Shown here: piece after piece, positions 23,986-30,785 of the stretch
Layout: every line of letters begins with the position of its first letter
Position numbering within the stretch: position 1 is the first letter of the stretch
IMG/VR virus record: IMGVR_UViG_3300045999_007840
Location: 1-46,732 of that record
From: a virus
Reading direction: 5' to 3' (one strand)
DNA length: 46,732 nucleotides
The notes under the pieces: generated by a model
Told to the model about the DNA's origin: nothing
Databases searched by the model: none
The model's input: only the letters and a program-made list of their open reading frames with translations
Position numbers and translations under genes: made by a program

Positions 23986-24177
23986 TCAAGCCGTCGGTCG
24001 GGGCGGGCACACATGTATCAACTGGTGAATTTCCTTGCGGTGAACCTCAACACCGGCGGGGGCCTCGATGCCGATGCGGGCCTTGCCCGGTCGCAGCTCG
24101 ACTAGCCTCACGACGATCTGCTGCTGTCCGCAGGTGATCACGATGTCCTCGAATTTTCGTCTGCTCAGAATCAGCAC
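23986..24177 (-). CDS. csrA: CsrA-family RNA-binding translational regulator, 63 aa
   Basis: A clear CsrA homologue. GTG 24177 is the start, eight bases after GGAGGG, giving (M)LILSRRKFEDIVI, the canonical first strand. The core follows: QQIVVRLVELRPGKARIGIE and APAGVEVHRKEIHQLI, with the HR-x-EI end typical of the family. Length (63 aa) fits bacterial CsrA (about 60 aa). CsrA dimers bind GGA motifs in mRNA leaders and alter translation or stability. A phage copy could retune host metabolism or control phage genes; candidate targets in the window are the leader just downstream and the ACAGGAG repeats at 26128-26203. Confidence 0.92.
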   Translation of the reverse strand: MLILSRRKFEDIVITCGQQQIVVRLVELRPGKARIGIEAPAGVEVHRKEIHQLIHVCPPRPTA

Positions 24178-24262
24178 TGTAGTAACCCTCCGAAAAAGAA
24201 TCCACACAGCAAATCGTTCGCGGCAGACTGGCGGCTGCCCCACCGGTCTCCATTAGCCCGGA

Positions 24263-25111
24263 TCACGCGCTGTCTTGCGTATGGTGTGTGGGTGTTTGTT
24301 TTTTCCACGACTCTGGCAAAAACCGCAAGGCCACAGTTCGCATCTCGTGGACTGAACGGTCATCCGCTGTAACTCGAATGATCCTTGCAGAAAGTGTCGA
24401 CCAGTCGAATGTTTTCCATGCCCGTATCAGCTTCCAAGTCTCAGCACCTTGTCCCTGCAAGTGCGTTACTCCGTGATCGAACTGCTTTATTAGGCTTTGC
24501 GTACTGGGCCAGCACTGGTCAAAATTTAATCCTACAAATGCCGTGTACTGACGCAAAATAGCTTCCCTTATTTCCTCACTGTCGGCATGGTGCAATCTGA
24601 GAACAACTGCCGCTCTCACGGGTGATGCATTCCTGCGCATGCATTTTTGCGGGGCGGCGTTATTCACCAATTTGATGGTTGAACCGAAAGCCTCCAGAAC
24701 ATCACGAACCTTGTCTACTGCCACAGATCTGTAAACGCCAATCAACATCAAACGACATATGATTGATGCCACTTCAGTGACTCGCCGATCCTGCTGCAGA
24801 ATGTCCGCAGCGTTGCGTCGTGCCTGCAGGTCAATCGGAAGGCCCATTGCTGTATTTGCGTAATCGTATGTGCACAGCCAAAACCAATGTGACAAGCCGC
24901 TCTTAACGATGGCTGACAGCCTGTGCTGACCATCAATAACATTTCCGTCAGCACCCACGGCGATTGCCTGATGAGTGGCTTTCCATTCGTTGCGTTTCAT
25001 CTGCTCCGCGTAGTGATCGACTACTGTTGACCGCAGATTCCGATTGTTTGCGTTCCGTTGCAGTAATGCAGCCGCATATTCGGGTGTAACGCAAACCCAT
25101 TCCATGATCAT
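24263..25111 (-). CDS. ParB-like N-terminal domain protein, 282 aa
   Basis: Resembles phage proteins with a ParB/Srx-type fold. The signature region reads VDHYAEQMKRNEWKATHQAI, then GNVIDGQHRLSAIV, the DGQHRL motif. The remainder is helical with conserved-looking NAAPQKCMRRN and LRLHHADSEEIREAILR; function of these proteins in phages is unclear (transcription regulator or nucleotide-dependent DNA/protein modifier). ATG 25111 has GGAG seven bases upstream. Local base use is somewhat more AT-rich and CpG-poor than the neighbours, so it may be a recent acquisition. Confidence 0.7.
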   Translation of the reverse strand: MIMEWVCVTPEYAAALLQRNANNRNLRSTVVDHYAEQMKRNEWKATHQAIAVGADGNVIDGQHRLSAIVKSGLSHWFWLCTYDYANTAMGLPIDLQARRNAADILQQDRRVTEVASIICRLMLIGVYRSVAVDKVRDVLEAFGSTIKLVNNAAPQKCMRRNASPVRAAVVLRLHHADSEEIREAILRQYTAFVGLNFDQCWPSTQSLIKQFDHGVTHLQGQGAETWKLIRAWKTFDWSTLSARIIRVTADDRSVHEMRTVALRFLPESWKKQTPTHHTQDSA

Positions 25112-25144
25112 GTTTGATCTCCAATTTCTGCCACACGAAAAAAG

Positions 25145-25375
25145 TCACCACCTACGCCAACTCTGCCCGTTTGGTCCGCCCTGCGACTCGTACCGGCGGA
25201 TGCGTTCCACCGGTGGCGGCTGGGGCTTGCGTTGGCCGACCACTAGCCTGGCAAGCAGGTCCAGACACGCAAACATCACCACCAGTCCAACCACCCCGAC
25301 GAAAACGCCGCACACAAAGCCAAACTGGCAATCGTGGTTCCAAAATTCCGCCCACGTCACATGTCTCGCAATCAC
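25145..25375 (-). CDS. Small membrane protein, 76 aa
   Basis: GTG 25375 overlaps the stop of the 25-residue gene upstream by GTGA. One long hydrophobic segment (GFVCGVFVGVVGLVVMFACL, about 19-38, continuing to LLARLVVG) is followed by a basic, Pro-rich cytoplasmic tail (RKPQPPPVERIRRYE). Topology is probably N-out. Function unknown; co-translation with a tiny membrane peptide suggests a two-part membrane complex. Confidence 0.65.
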   Translation of the reverse strand: MIARHVTWAEFWNHDCQFGFVCGVFVGVVGLVVMFACLDLLARLVVGQRKPQPPPVERIRRYESQGGPNGQSWRRW

Positions 25376-25449
25376 TGGTCACCCCCGATTTGACTCCCCA
25401 CCACTACCGCAAACGCCACCGCAATCAGACAGGCAATCACCGTTTGCAT
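25372..25449 (-). CDS. 25-residue membrane peptide gene
   Basis: A very short gene that is easy to miss. ATG 25449 is preceded at ideal spacing by GGAGGAGGTG, one of the best ribosome-binding sites in the window, and the frame ends in a GTGA overlap with the 76-aa membrane gene. The peptide is one hydrophobic helix (QTVIACLIAVAFAVVVGSQI) and a short polar end (GGDQ). It could be a small membrane regulator or simply serve translational coupling. The signal and overlap make real translation likely. Confidence 0.65.
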   Translation of the reverse strand: MQTVIACLIAVAFAVVVGSQIGGDQ

Positions 25450-25450
25450 G

Positions 25451-25672
25451 TCACACCTCCTCCGCCGTCAGAACGTCGAGCAGGCCCCGCAGCTGCTGCA
25501 CCCGCACCTGAGACAGGACGATCCCGCCGCTGATCGGGTTGTTGATGCAGTGCGTGATCCGCTCGCGTAGTGTGCCAGTCGAGTCGTCAAACACCGGCCC
25601 AGCCAATTGGCTGGCGGACTGAGCCACCGCCTGAAACAGGGCCCCAGTATTGCCTCGGATTGGTCGACTCAT
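25451..25672 (-). CDS. Small hypothetical protein, 73 aa
   Basis: Unrecognised. Helical at both ends (GALFQAVAQSASQLAGPVFD; VLSQVRVQQLRGLLDVLTAEE) with a Gly/Asn-rich turn (HCINNPISGG) between. It ends one base before the 25-residue peptide gene and overlaps the 150-aa gene by ATGA. No cofactor or DNA-binding motif is visible. Confidence 0.6.
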   Translation of the reverse strand: MSRPIRGNTGALFQAVAQSASQLAGPVFDDSTGTLRERITHCINNPISGGIVLSQVRVQQLRGLLDVLTAEEV

Positions 25673-26121
25673 GGCTGCAGGCTCCCGATCTGGCGGAGCA
25701 GGCTGACCAGCGTCGCGGCGTCGCTGGCCTCAAATGCCGCCACCGCAATCCACCCACGCGGCCCCTCGGCGATGCTGACCTCCACCACATTTTTGTGGCG
25801 ATCACACTCACTGGCGGCCACCAGCAGCCTCTCTCGCTGCTGCATGCTCGCCGTCGGGCACATGGCCATACTGCCAACCGATCCGTTGTGGTACCCTGTC
25901 GCGTAGTAGTCGCCGCTCGGGGCCTGCACCACGTCGACCACGGTGTAGTCTGGATCGGGACCGACGATCTCGCCAGTCAGGCAGCCGTCGGTATCAACCA
26001 CTGGCCATTCAGCGTCCCATTCCCACTGCGAGAGCTGGGCGGAGAGGTTTGCGGTCAGGATCTCGTTGCGTTTGGTCGAGAGAAATGCGTTGCGTTCGGT
26101 GATGGAGTTGCGTGAAACCAT
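25669..26121 (-). CDS. Hypothetical protein behind a repeat-built leader, 150 aa
   Basis: Unrecognised alpha/beta protein. The N terminus is helical (STKRNEILTANLSAQLSQWE), the middle acidic and beta-rich (DTDGCLTGEIVGPDPDYTVV), and the C-terminal half has a regular pattern (VVEVSIAEGPRGWIAVAAFE, then SDAATLVSLLRQIG). Its ribosome-binding site, AGGAG seven bases before ATG 26121, is the last element of a 34-bp repeat array and can be masked or freed by alternative hairpins. That unusual leader suggests its expression is tightly regulated. Confidence 0.65.
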   Translation of the reverse strand: MVSRNSITERNAFLSTKRNEILTANLSAQLSQWEWDAEWPVVDTDGCLTGEIVGPDPDYTVVDVVQAPSGDYYATGYHNGSVGSMAMCPTASMQQRERLLVAASECDRHKNVVEVSIAEGPRGWIAVAAFEASDAATLVSLLRQIGSLQP

Positions 26122-26125
26122 GATG

Positions 26126-26209
26126 GAGCTCCTGTTTTATGGTTGAAAACACAGGAGCAGAGCTCCTGTTTTATGGTTGAAAACACAGGAGCAGAGCTCC
26201 TGTTTTATG
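26126..26209 (-). repeat. 34-bp tandem repeats forming alternative hairpins over a ribosome-binding site
   Basis: Two identical 34-bp units (26126-26159, 26160-26193) and a 16-base partial third. In the minus-strand RNA they give the order A1-B1-A2-B2-A3, with A = ACAGGAGC and B = GCTCCTGT (A1 26196-26203, B1 26185-26192, A2 26162-26169, B2 26151-26158, A3 26128-26135). A1:B1 and A2:B2 make tight 8-bp hairpins with a TCT loop and leave A3, the Shine-Dalgarno of the 150-aa gene, free. B1:A2 and B2:A3 make longer stems (plus TTTT/AAAA) that hide it. GTTTT after each tight hairpin also gives them a terminator-like look. Confidence 0.75.
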
Positions 26210-26221
26210 CTGAAAAAAACG

Positions 26222-26374
26222 TCAGATGAAATTGGCCTCGACCCACCCATCGACCAACTCGGCGATGGTGGCGGCTTGCTCGCGGGTGGTGTAGCGGCCG
26301 AAAACCTGCACCACCCCCGACATAGTGCGGACACAGACGAGGTACTCGATATTGCGGATGACTGGCGTCGACAT
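26222..26374 (-). CDS. Small hypothetical protein, 50 aa
   Basis: ATG 26374 follows GGAGCAGGGAATC, a layout almost identical to that before the next upstream gene (GGGAGCAGGGACA), so I prefer it to the longer frame. The product (IEYLVCVRTMSGVVQVFGRY, then TTREQAATIAELVDGWVEAN) looks like a compact beta-beta-alpha domain. Function unknown. The 34-bp repeat array begins right after its stop. Confidence 0.55.
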   Translation of the reverse strand: MSTPVIRNIEYLVCVRTMSGVVQVFGRYTTREQAATIAELVDGWVEANFI

Positions 26375-26469
26375 GATTCCCTGCTCCATAGGAAAAGCGT
26401 GGAAAATGCCGTCTCTCCGGCTGTCACGGTGAATCATTTGCAGAGGCTCACACCGTTTCGCCTGTGATG

Positions 26470-26709
26470 TCACTGACGATAGAGGAAGATTTCCCCGCCA
26501 ACCTCAACACGGCCAGATTCTTCAGTGTTGTTGTTCGGGCTACGCTCGCCGCGATTGTCGCGGCAGGTGCACTCCATGATCTCGTCGACAATTGCCTCAA
26601 CCACGTCGCGGCTGGTCATTTCGTCGGCGGTCATCCAAGGGCCGTAAGCACACTGGCCGTTGTGGCGACGAATTTCGACTGACTTCTCGATCTGCTCTGC
26701 GTAAAACAT
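26470..26709 (-). CDS. Small hypothetical protein, 79 aa
   Basis: ATG 26709 has a GGGAGCAGGGA ribosome-binding site. The protein contains EIRRHNGQCAYGPWMTADEM and DVVEAIVDEIMECTCRDNRG, a charged helix with a Cys-x-Cys pair. It shares the aromatic/helix arrangement of the 50-aa gene downstream, and the two could be diverged duplicates, though similarity is weak. It is the first gene after the putative late/early boundary at 26.71-26.90 kb. Confidence 0.55.
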   Translation of the reverse strand: MFYAEQIEKSVEIRRHNGQCAYGPWMTADEMTSRDVVEAIVDEIMECTCRDNRGERSPNNNTEESGRVEVGGEIFLYRQ

Positions 26710-26896
26710 TGTCCCTGCTCCCTGAGATATCGCCGGAATACTTTTCCGACTGGTTGTCACCGTCACTCTGTCGCTCGCACCGTCTTGCGTCGACAGGGGA
26801 ATAGTACAATATTCGGCAGCGGTTGCAATTCCACTTTCCCTATTTTTTTCGAAAAACTCCGGAAACAGTGAAAACTGCCGTGTTTTTGCGTCGCCT
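26710..26896. other. AT-rich gap between the glycosyltransferase and small-gene blocks
   Basis: No convincing gene. After the stop of the 241-aa gene the minus strand shows short stems (CAGT/ACTG) and the palindrome TTTTTCGAAAAA within a T/A-rich tract (26840-26860), a possible weak termination zone. A candidate promoter (26801-26828) follows. This is one of few AT-rich stretches, consistent with a regulatory boundary between modules. Confidence 0.4.
26801..26828 (-). promoter_or_regulatory. Candidate promoter for the small-gene block
   Basis: Minus strand TTGCAA (26828-26823), 16-base spacer, TACTAT (26806-26801): 4 of 6 matches to each sigma-70 box, in an AT-rich gap about 95 bases before ATG 26709. 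Host promoter consensus is unknown, so this is a suggestion. Confidence 0.35.
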
Positions 26897-27622
26897 TCAG
26901 AGTTGGAGTGGCTTTAGATGGATGCGGTCCATGAGATTTACGGGGCTGCAGCCCCACAAAATCACCTCCGGAAACGGAAAAACGCCGCTCCGGTAGACGT
27001 CGGCAGGCAGGCCCGCTGTGTTGCCAAACTCCGCGTCATACGATTGCCAAACGTCGTAGGCTGTCGGCGGGTCGATCGTCTGCGGGGCGGTCCGCGGAAA
27101 CATCGACCATCGCCGCAGGTCATCACCCTCGGTAATCGTCGGGCGGCCCGCCACTGGTGGATTCTCCGGCGGCTCGGCGAATCGAGCCCCCGGCGGCAGG
27201 TATTCATTGCATTGGATCGTGTATGTTTTCCCGGCCCATTTTGGGTGCTCGCGGCCCGATCCGGACCAGAAAAACCCGGCCAAATTCCCATTCAGCGTAC
27301 TAATGTTTCGCCGCCGGCAGAACTGCCAGTTGAACAGGTCGCGATAAATGCGGCTGCCTTTCTCCGGCCCCTCGGTTGCCACCAAATCTGCCAGCAGTGT
27401 CGTGTCATATGACACGAGATAGCCAGTGGTCTGCAGCACCCGCCGGCAGACGTCGATCAGCGTATCGTCCTGATAGACTGCGATCAGGTACGGCACACCG
27501 ATAGCGTCGAAACACCCGCGGTTGGTCACCGCAATCTCGGGGGCCATCGGGTCATCGAGGGCCCCAGGGTGCAGCCAGCCAGGCATGGGATTCCATGGAT
27601 TACAGATTGTGCTCGCGTGCAT
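26897..27622 (-). CDS. Hypothetical protein of the glycosyltransferase block, 241 aa
   Basis: Unrecognised and rich in Trp, Tyr, Pro and Gly. Segments such as FDAIGVPYLIAVYQDDTLID and SRIYRDLFNWQFCRRRNIST, and later GKTYTIQCNEYLPPGARFAE, suggest a globular mixed fold. It overlaps the GT2 gene by 23 bases and is the last gene of the block. It might process or anchor the glycan, or be a virion protein; no motif decides this. Confidence 0.55.
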   Translation of the reverse strand: MHASTICNPWNPMPGWLHPGALDDPMAPEIAVTNRGCFDAIGVPYLIAVYQDDTLIDVCRRVLQTTGYLVSYDTTLLADLVATEGPEKGSRIYRDLFNWQFCRRRNISTLNGNLAGFFWSGSGREHPKWAGKTYTIQCNEYLPPGARFAEPPENPPVAGRPTITEGDDLRRWSMFPRTAPQTIDPPTAYDVWQSYDAEFGNTAGLPADVYRSGVFPFPEVILWGCSPVNLMDRIHLKPLQL

Positions 27623-28358
27623 AGAGAACCTGCGTGTAGATGTCGAGCTGGGGGTTGAGCGTCTGCACCCATTCGCGTCCGAGCTGCTGCCGCTCGTGGT
27701 CCCGATACCATTGCGTATCTCCAGGCCCGCTGGCCAGCGATTGCCCGTGGTAGTGGTTTGTGTGCCACCTGAAAACGTAGGACGGTGGAGCCCACTGACA
27801 TGGGTCGACTGTTTTGCCGGCGGCCGCGAAATGACTCATCATCTGCTGATCAAAATTTGCGGCGTCAGTGAGCGGCCATCCGCCGCGCTCAGCCCAGTGA
27901 GTTCGGCGGAATGCGATCGAGCCGTGAAATCTGCCAGCAGCCTCCTCAATAATCGCCTCACCAAGGCTGCAGCCGTAATCACTGAGCACTTGCGAGGGCT
28001 TACTGAAATCGCCATCTTCCAATGCTGTCACATGAGCCATCGTATGATGCGGCAGGAATGAATCATCATCCTCCGCCACGATGATGATGTCATGTTCATC
28101 GCCAATCTCAGCGAGTGAAACCAAGGCGTTAAATTTGCCCGGCAGCGAGTTGAATCGCTGGTTAATCGAAATCACCTTCCACCGATCTCCGCGGCAGTCC
28201 TCAGAATACTGGCCAGCATCGTCGAGGATGATCAGTTGCAGTTGCTCTGGCGGATACTGCTGAGCCTGAAAACAGGCGATCAAATTCGGCAGCGTTTGCG
28301 GCCGGCAGTAAGTCGGTGTAATCCACGTGACACGTGGCAGGATCAGTTGGTTTTGCAT
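27600..28358 (-). CDS. Family 2-type glycosyltransferase (GT-A fold), 252 aa
   Basis: A GT-A glycosyltransferase by motif: WITPTYCRPQTLPNLIACF (nucleotide-binding start), LIILDDAG, and IIIVAEDDDSF at about 91-101 with the metal-binding acidic cluster Glu96-Asp99. Later WAERGGWPLTDAANFDQQMM resembles the acceptor-side block of GT2 enzymes. There is no signal peptide or membrane segment, so it should act in the cytoplasm with a nucleotide sugar. It overlaps the genes on both sides (16 and 23 bases), implying tight co-expression with the two other glycosyltransferases. Confidence 0.8.
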   Translation of the reverse strand: MQNQLILPRVTWITPTYCRPQTLPNLIACFQAQQYPPEQLQLIILDDAGQYSEDCRGDRWKVISINQRFNSLPGKFNALVSLAEIGDEHDIIIVAEDDDSFLPHHTMAHVTALEDGDFSKPSQVLSDYGCSLGEAIIEEAAGRFHGSIAFRRTHWAERGGWPLTDAANFDQQMMSHFAAAGKTVDPCQWAPPSYVFRWHTNHYHGQSLASGPGDTQWYRDHERQQLGREWVQTLNPQLDIYTQVLYAREHNL

Positions 28359-28999
28359 CGCAGTAGTCCGCTCCAGTGTGTGCCAGCTTGATGATCATCG
28401 CGGCTCAGATAGTGCCTGTGATCGTCTGGCAGATTGTTGATGTCAAGATACCATGGGAGGTGCCGTGCCATCGCTAAGCTACAGCGTTCCGCTGGGTAAT
28501 ATCCATGCCAGTCCGGCGTGCGATAAATTGCCAGCGTCGTGTCGATGTCGGCTGCGAAAAATCCCGGTCCGGTTTGGTGAGTCCAAAACTGCGACTCGTG
28601 CTTGAATGCCTTGCGGCCCAGCTCGGTGTCCGGCAGGTCGTTAATCGACAAGGCAGATCCCACCTTGATCAGCTGCTGCTGACTCCGCAGCCGATCCAGC
28701 ATGATGTCGATTTCCTCGCCGGTCCAATGGCTGATGTCCAGATCCCCGTCTGTGACGAGATAGAACGGTGGTGCGTTCACAAACTTAAATCGCTCCCAGT
28801 ATGCCCTGCAGCCGTGGTTCTGACCGTAGGAAACTGAGATTCCGCCGGACAAACGCGAATAGGCTTCCAGCAGCGGCCTGTAGGTTGAGTTGCAATCCAA
28901 GACCCAAACCGAGCTAATCGCCCTGCACTGCCGCAGCTTCTCAGCCATGTCGATTACTGACGTGAGATCGCGTGATGTAATGAATGCGGGGATTCGCAT
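28343..28999 (-). CDS. Putative glycosyltransferase with DxD motif, 218 aa
   Basis: Probably a GT-A type transferase. It has an early Rossmann-like half (IPAFITSRDLTSVIDMAEKL; VWVLDCNSTYRPLLEAY) and LVTDGDLDISHW with Asp84-x-Asp86, then VGSALSINDLP and GPGFFAADIDTTLAIYR. No membrane segment. It is shorter than its neighbours. Its position between two other glycosyltransferase genes supports a shared glycan pathway. Donor and acceptor cannot be read. Confidence 0.7.
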   Translation of the reverse strand: MRIPAFITSRDLTSVIDMAEKLRQCRAISSVWVLDCNSTYRPLLEAYSRLSGGISVSYGQNHGCRAYWERFKFVNAPPFYLVTDGDLDISHWTGEEIDIMLDRLRSQQQLIKVGSALSINDLPDTELGRKAFKHESQFWTHQTGPGFFAADIDTTLAIYRTPDWHGYYPAERCSLAMARHLPWYLDINNLPDDHRHYLSRDDHQAGTHWSGLLRCKTN

Positions 29000-29007
29000 G
29001 GGATGCC

Positions 29008-29934
29008 TCAGCAGAACAGTGAGAGTGCAGGGTAGGCTATCGGATTGCTGGCCAGCGTCGCAAACTGTGCCGACGTCAGGCGGCCATCGCGGGATTCACC
29101 CAGCCCGGTATCCTCGTTAATCCCGTAGACGTAGTGGTTCCGCAGTCGCTCCAGACTAATCCCAAGCTCCTGATGTCCGATCATAAAATTGCGGATCTTT
29201 CCATGGAGGCTAAGCGGTGATTTTCTGCCGCCCACCGGATCGCCGAATCTGTGCTGCCATCGCAGGAACGGCAGGCATTTGCAGTCGTAGCCGGCCTTGC
29301 GAAACTTCTCATGGATGTACCATTCTTCCCCGCCAAACTCGCGGAAATGCGGATTGAAGCCCAGCCACGCATCGCGGCGGCAACTGAACAATCCGAGCCC
29401 CATGGCGGGAATGGAAAACGGCTCCGCGTCGATGTCTCGGCCCCGATCGTCGATGCCCCACGTCCCCCACATGCCATCTCGCCACGTGTCGGTAAAATGC
29501 GTGTAGACTGTGGAGTGATTATCCAGCAGCAGCGGGCCTGACAATAGGTCTCTGCAGTCTGGATTTTGGCGGTAAAACGCCAGCAGTTTTTCAACGGCTC
29601 CGCCCACCAGCATAACATGCGAATCCATCACCAGCACAGCATCGCCGGCGGCTTCGTGGAATATCCTATCCCGCGGTGCGGACGTCCCCTGAATCTCGCC
29701 GAACGGTATCCAGCGAGCGGAAAACGGATGCCCCGGCTGACCACTTTGAATGCCGGAGTTTATGTGGCTGAACAGGCCCTTCGCCCGCTGCCCACATGGT
29801 GAGTCCGGGGCGTTGTCGATGACGATTAGCTCCACGTCCTCTATCACATGCGAGTGATACAGTCGGAGAGCGTTAAGCGAGAAATACAGGCCATCAAAAT
29901 CGTTGTGTGTCGCGAATCCGATTGTCAGTTTCAT
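29008..29934 (-). CDS. Polypeptide GalNAc-transferase-like glycosyltransferase, 308 aa
   Basis: A GT-A transferase with features of mucin-type polypeptide GalNAc-transferases (GT27). The metal motif is Asp104-Ser-His106 in VLVMDSHVMLVGG (GT27 enzymes use D-x-H, commonly DSH). The second block, FREFGGEEWYIHEKFRKAGY leading to LPFLRWQHRFG, closely parallels the GT27 GGENxEISFRxW...P-S-R-x-x-H-x-F region. The start is IGFATHNDFDGLYFSLNALR. There is no lectin domain or membrane anchor. The gene overlaps by ATGA the 3' end of a tail gene that encodes a Thr/Pro-rich mucin-like tail, making that protein the obvious acceptor. GT2 of other specificity is the alternative. Confidence 0.75.
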   Translation of the reverse strand: MKLTIGFATHNDFDGLYFSLNALRLYHSHVIEDVELIVIDNAPDSPCGQRAKGLFSHINSGIQSGQPGHPFSARWIPFGEIQGTSAPRDRIFHEAAGDAVLVMDSHVMLVGGAVEKLLAFYRQNPDCRDLLSGPLLLDNHSTVYTHFTDTWRDGMWGTWGIDDRGRDIDAEPFSIPAMGLGLFSCRRDAWLGFNPHFREFGGEEWYIHEKFRKAGYDCKCLPFLRWQHRFGDPVGGRKSPLSLHGKIRNFMIGHQELGISLERLRNHYVYGINEDTGLGESRDGRLTSAQFATLASNPIAYPALSLFC

Positions 29935-30782
29935 GGGGGCATTAGTCCGCCTGGGGTGGTGGTGGTTTCCGCTGGTGTTGTGGTTGTCGGCGTTGCTGTG
30001 GTTGTGGTTGTTGTCGGTCCCGCGGTCGTGGTTGTGGTCGGCCCTGTCGGAGCGGCCGTGGTTGTCGTGGTCGGCTGATAAATGATCCCGCTGTATTCTT
30101 CGTAAATGCGAGGTTCAACAGCCCCGATCATCAGCCCCAGTCCCTGAGTGTACCAGCCCAGTGCGAGGGCCCCAGCTGCGATCCGCGGCGAGGTTGTGCG
30201 GTTGACCAGACACCAGCAGGGGAACACCATCGGAGCCACCGACAGCGGCGATTCCGAGACCCGCAGGACCACCGTGTCTAGCGTGCCAGCGGTCAGTGGT
30301 ACTGCGGTCAGGCCGGAGAATCGCTCCGGCAGCGAAACAAACCATCGGCCGGGATAGTACGTTTCGCCAGTGGCCACAGTGTCCGTGATCGTCCCGCCGG
30401 TGACCTTGCACAGATCCCGCAGCGGTTGTGGCAGGGCGGCCCGGAATTGGACCGCCGTCGCGTTAAACGGGATCGGCTGGGACTGCACGCCCTGCCATGC
30501 TACGCGGAATGTTCCCGGCTGGATCTGTCCCGCATTGTAGGCCGCCGGATAACCGATCAGACAGACGTCGTAACTGTAGGGGTAAGCGGCGTCGACGATC
30601 ATGGGAGCGTAGCGCCCGAGAGTCCAGCCCTCGGGAGCTCGCAGAATCATCAGCGGCACAGCCTCAGCCCCGCCGCCGGCGGAGAACTGCGGGCCGTTAA
30701 TTGCCACCCGCTTCCACCAGTCCACCAGGTCGTTGAACGGCCGGCGGTCTGCCGGCTCAATCGCGAATAATTCCTCTGCCAC
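29931..30782 (-). CDS. Tail-associated protein with mucin-like Thr/Pro C-terminal tail, 283 aa
   Basis: Residues 1-230 form a beta-rich domain of virion type (MILRAPEGWTLGRYAPMIVD; TGETYYPGRWFVSLPERFSG) that I cannot name. Residues about 235-283 are a low-complexity tail with five runs of 4-6 Thr separated by Pro, Ala and Gly (PTTTTTAAPTGPTTTTT and so on). Such tails are ideal O-glycosylation acceptors. The gene stands directly upstream of, and overlaps, the GalNAc-transferase-like gene, and three bases after the 952-aa tail protein. I infer a surface-exposed tail protein that is glycosylated. Confidence 0.7.
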   Translation of the reverse strand: MAEELFAIEPADRRPFNDLVDWWKRVAINGPQFSAGGGAEAVPLMILRAPEGWTLGRYAPMIVDAAYPYSYDVCLIGYPAAYNAGQIQPGTFRVAWQGVQSQPIPFNATAVQFRAALPQPLRDLCKVTGGTITDTVATGETYYPGRWFVSLPERFSGLTAVPLTAGTLDTVVLRVSESPLSVAPMVFPCWCLVNRTTSPRIAAGALALGWYTQGLGLMIGAVEPRIYEEYSGIIYQPTTTTTAAPTGPTTTTTAGPTTTTTTATPTTTTPAETTTTPGGLMPP

Positions 30783-30785
30783 CTA

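Noticed and set aside
26126-26209. CRISPR-like array
   Set aside because: The repeats are directly tandem without spacers, only two and a half units, and no cas gene is present; an RNA leader explains them better.
26763-26957. Open frame of 64 codons on the minus strand in the AT-rich gap
   Set aside because: It overlaps the end of the 241-aa gene, has a basic composition without domain-like pattern and no ribosome-binding site; the gap looks regulatory.
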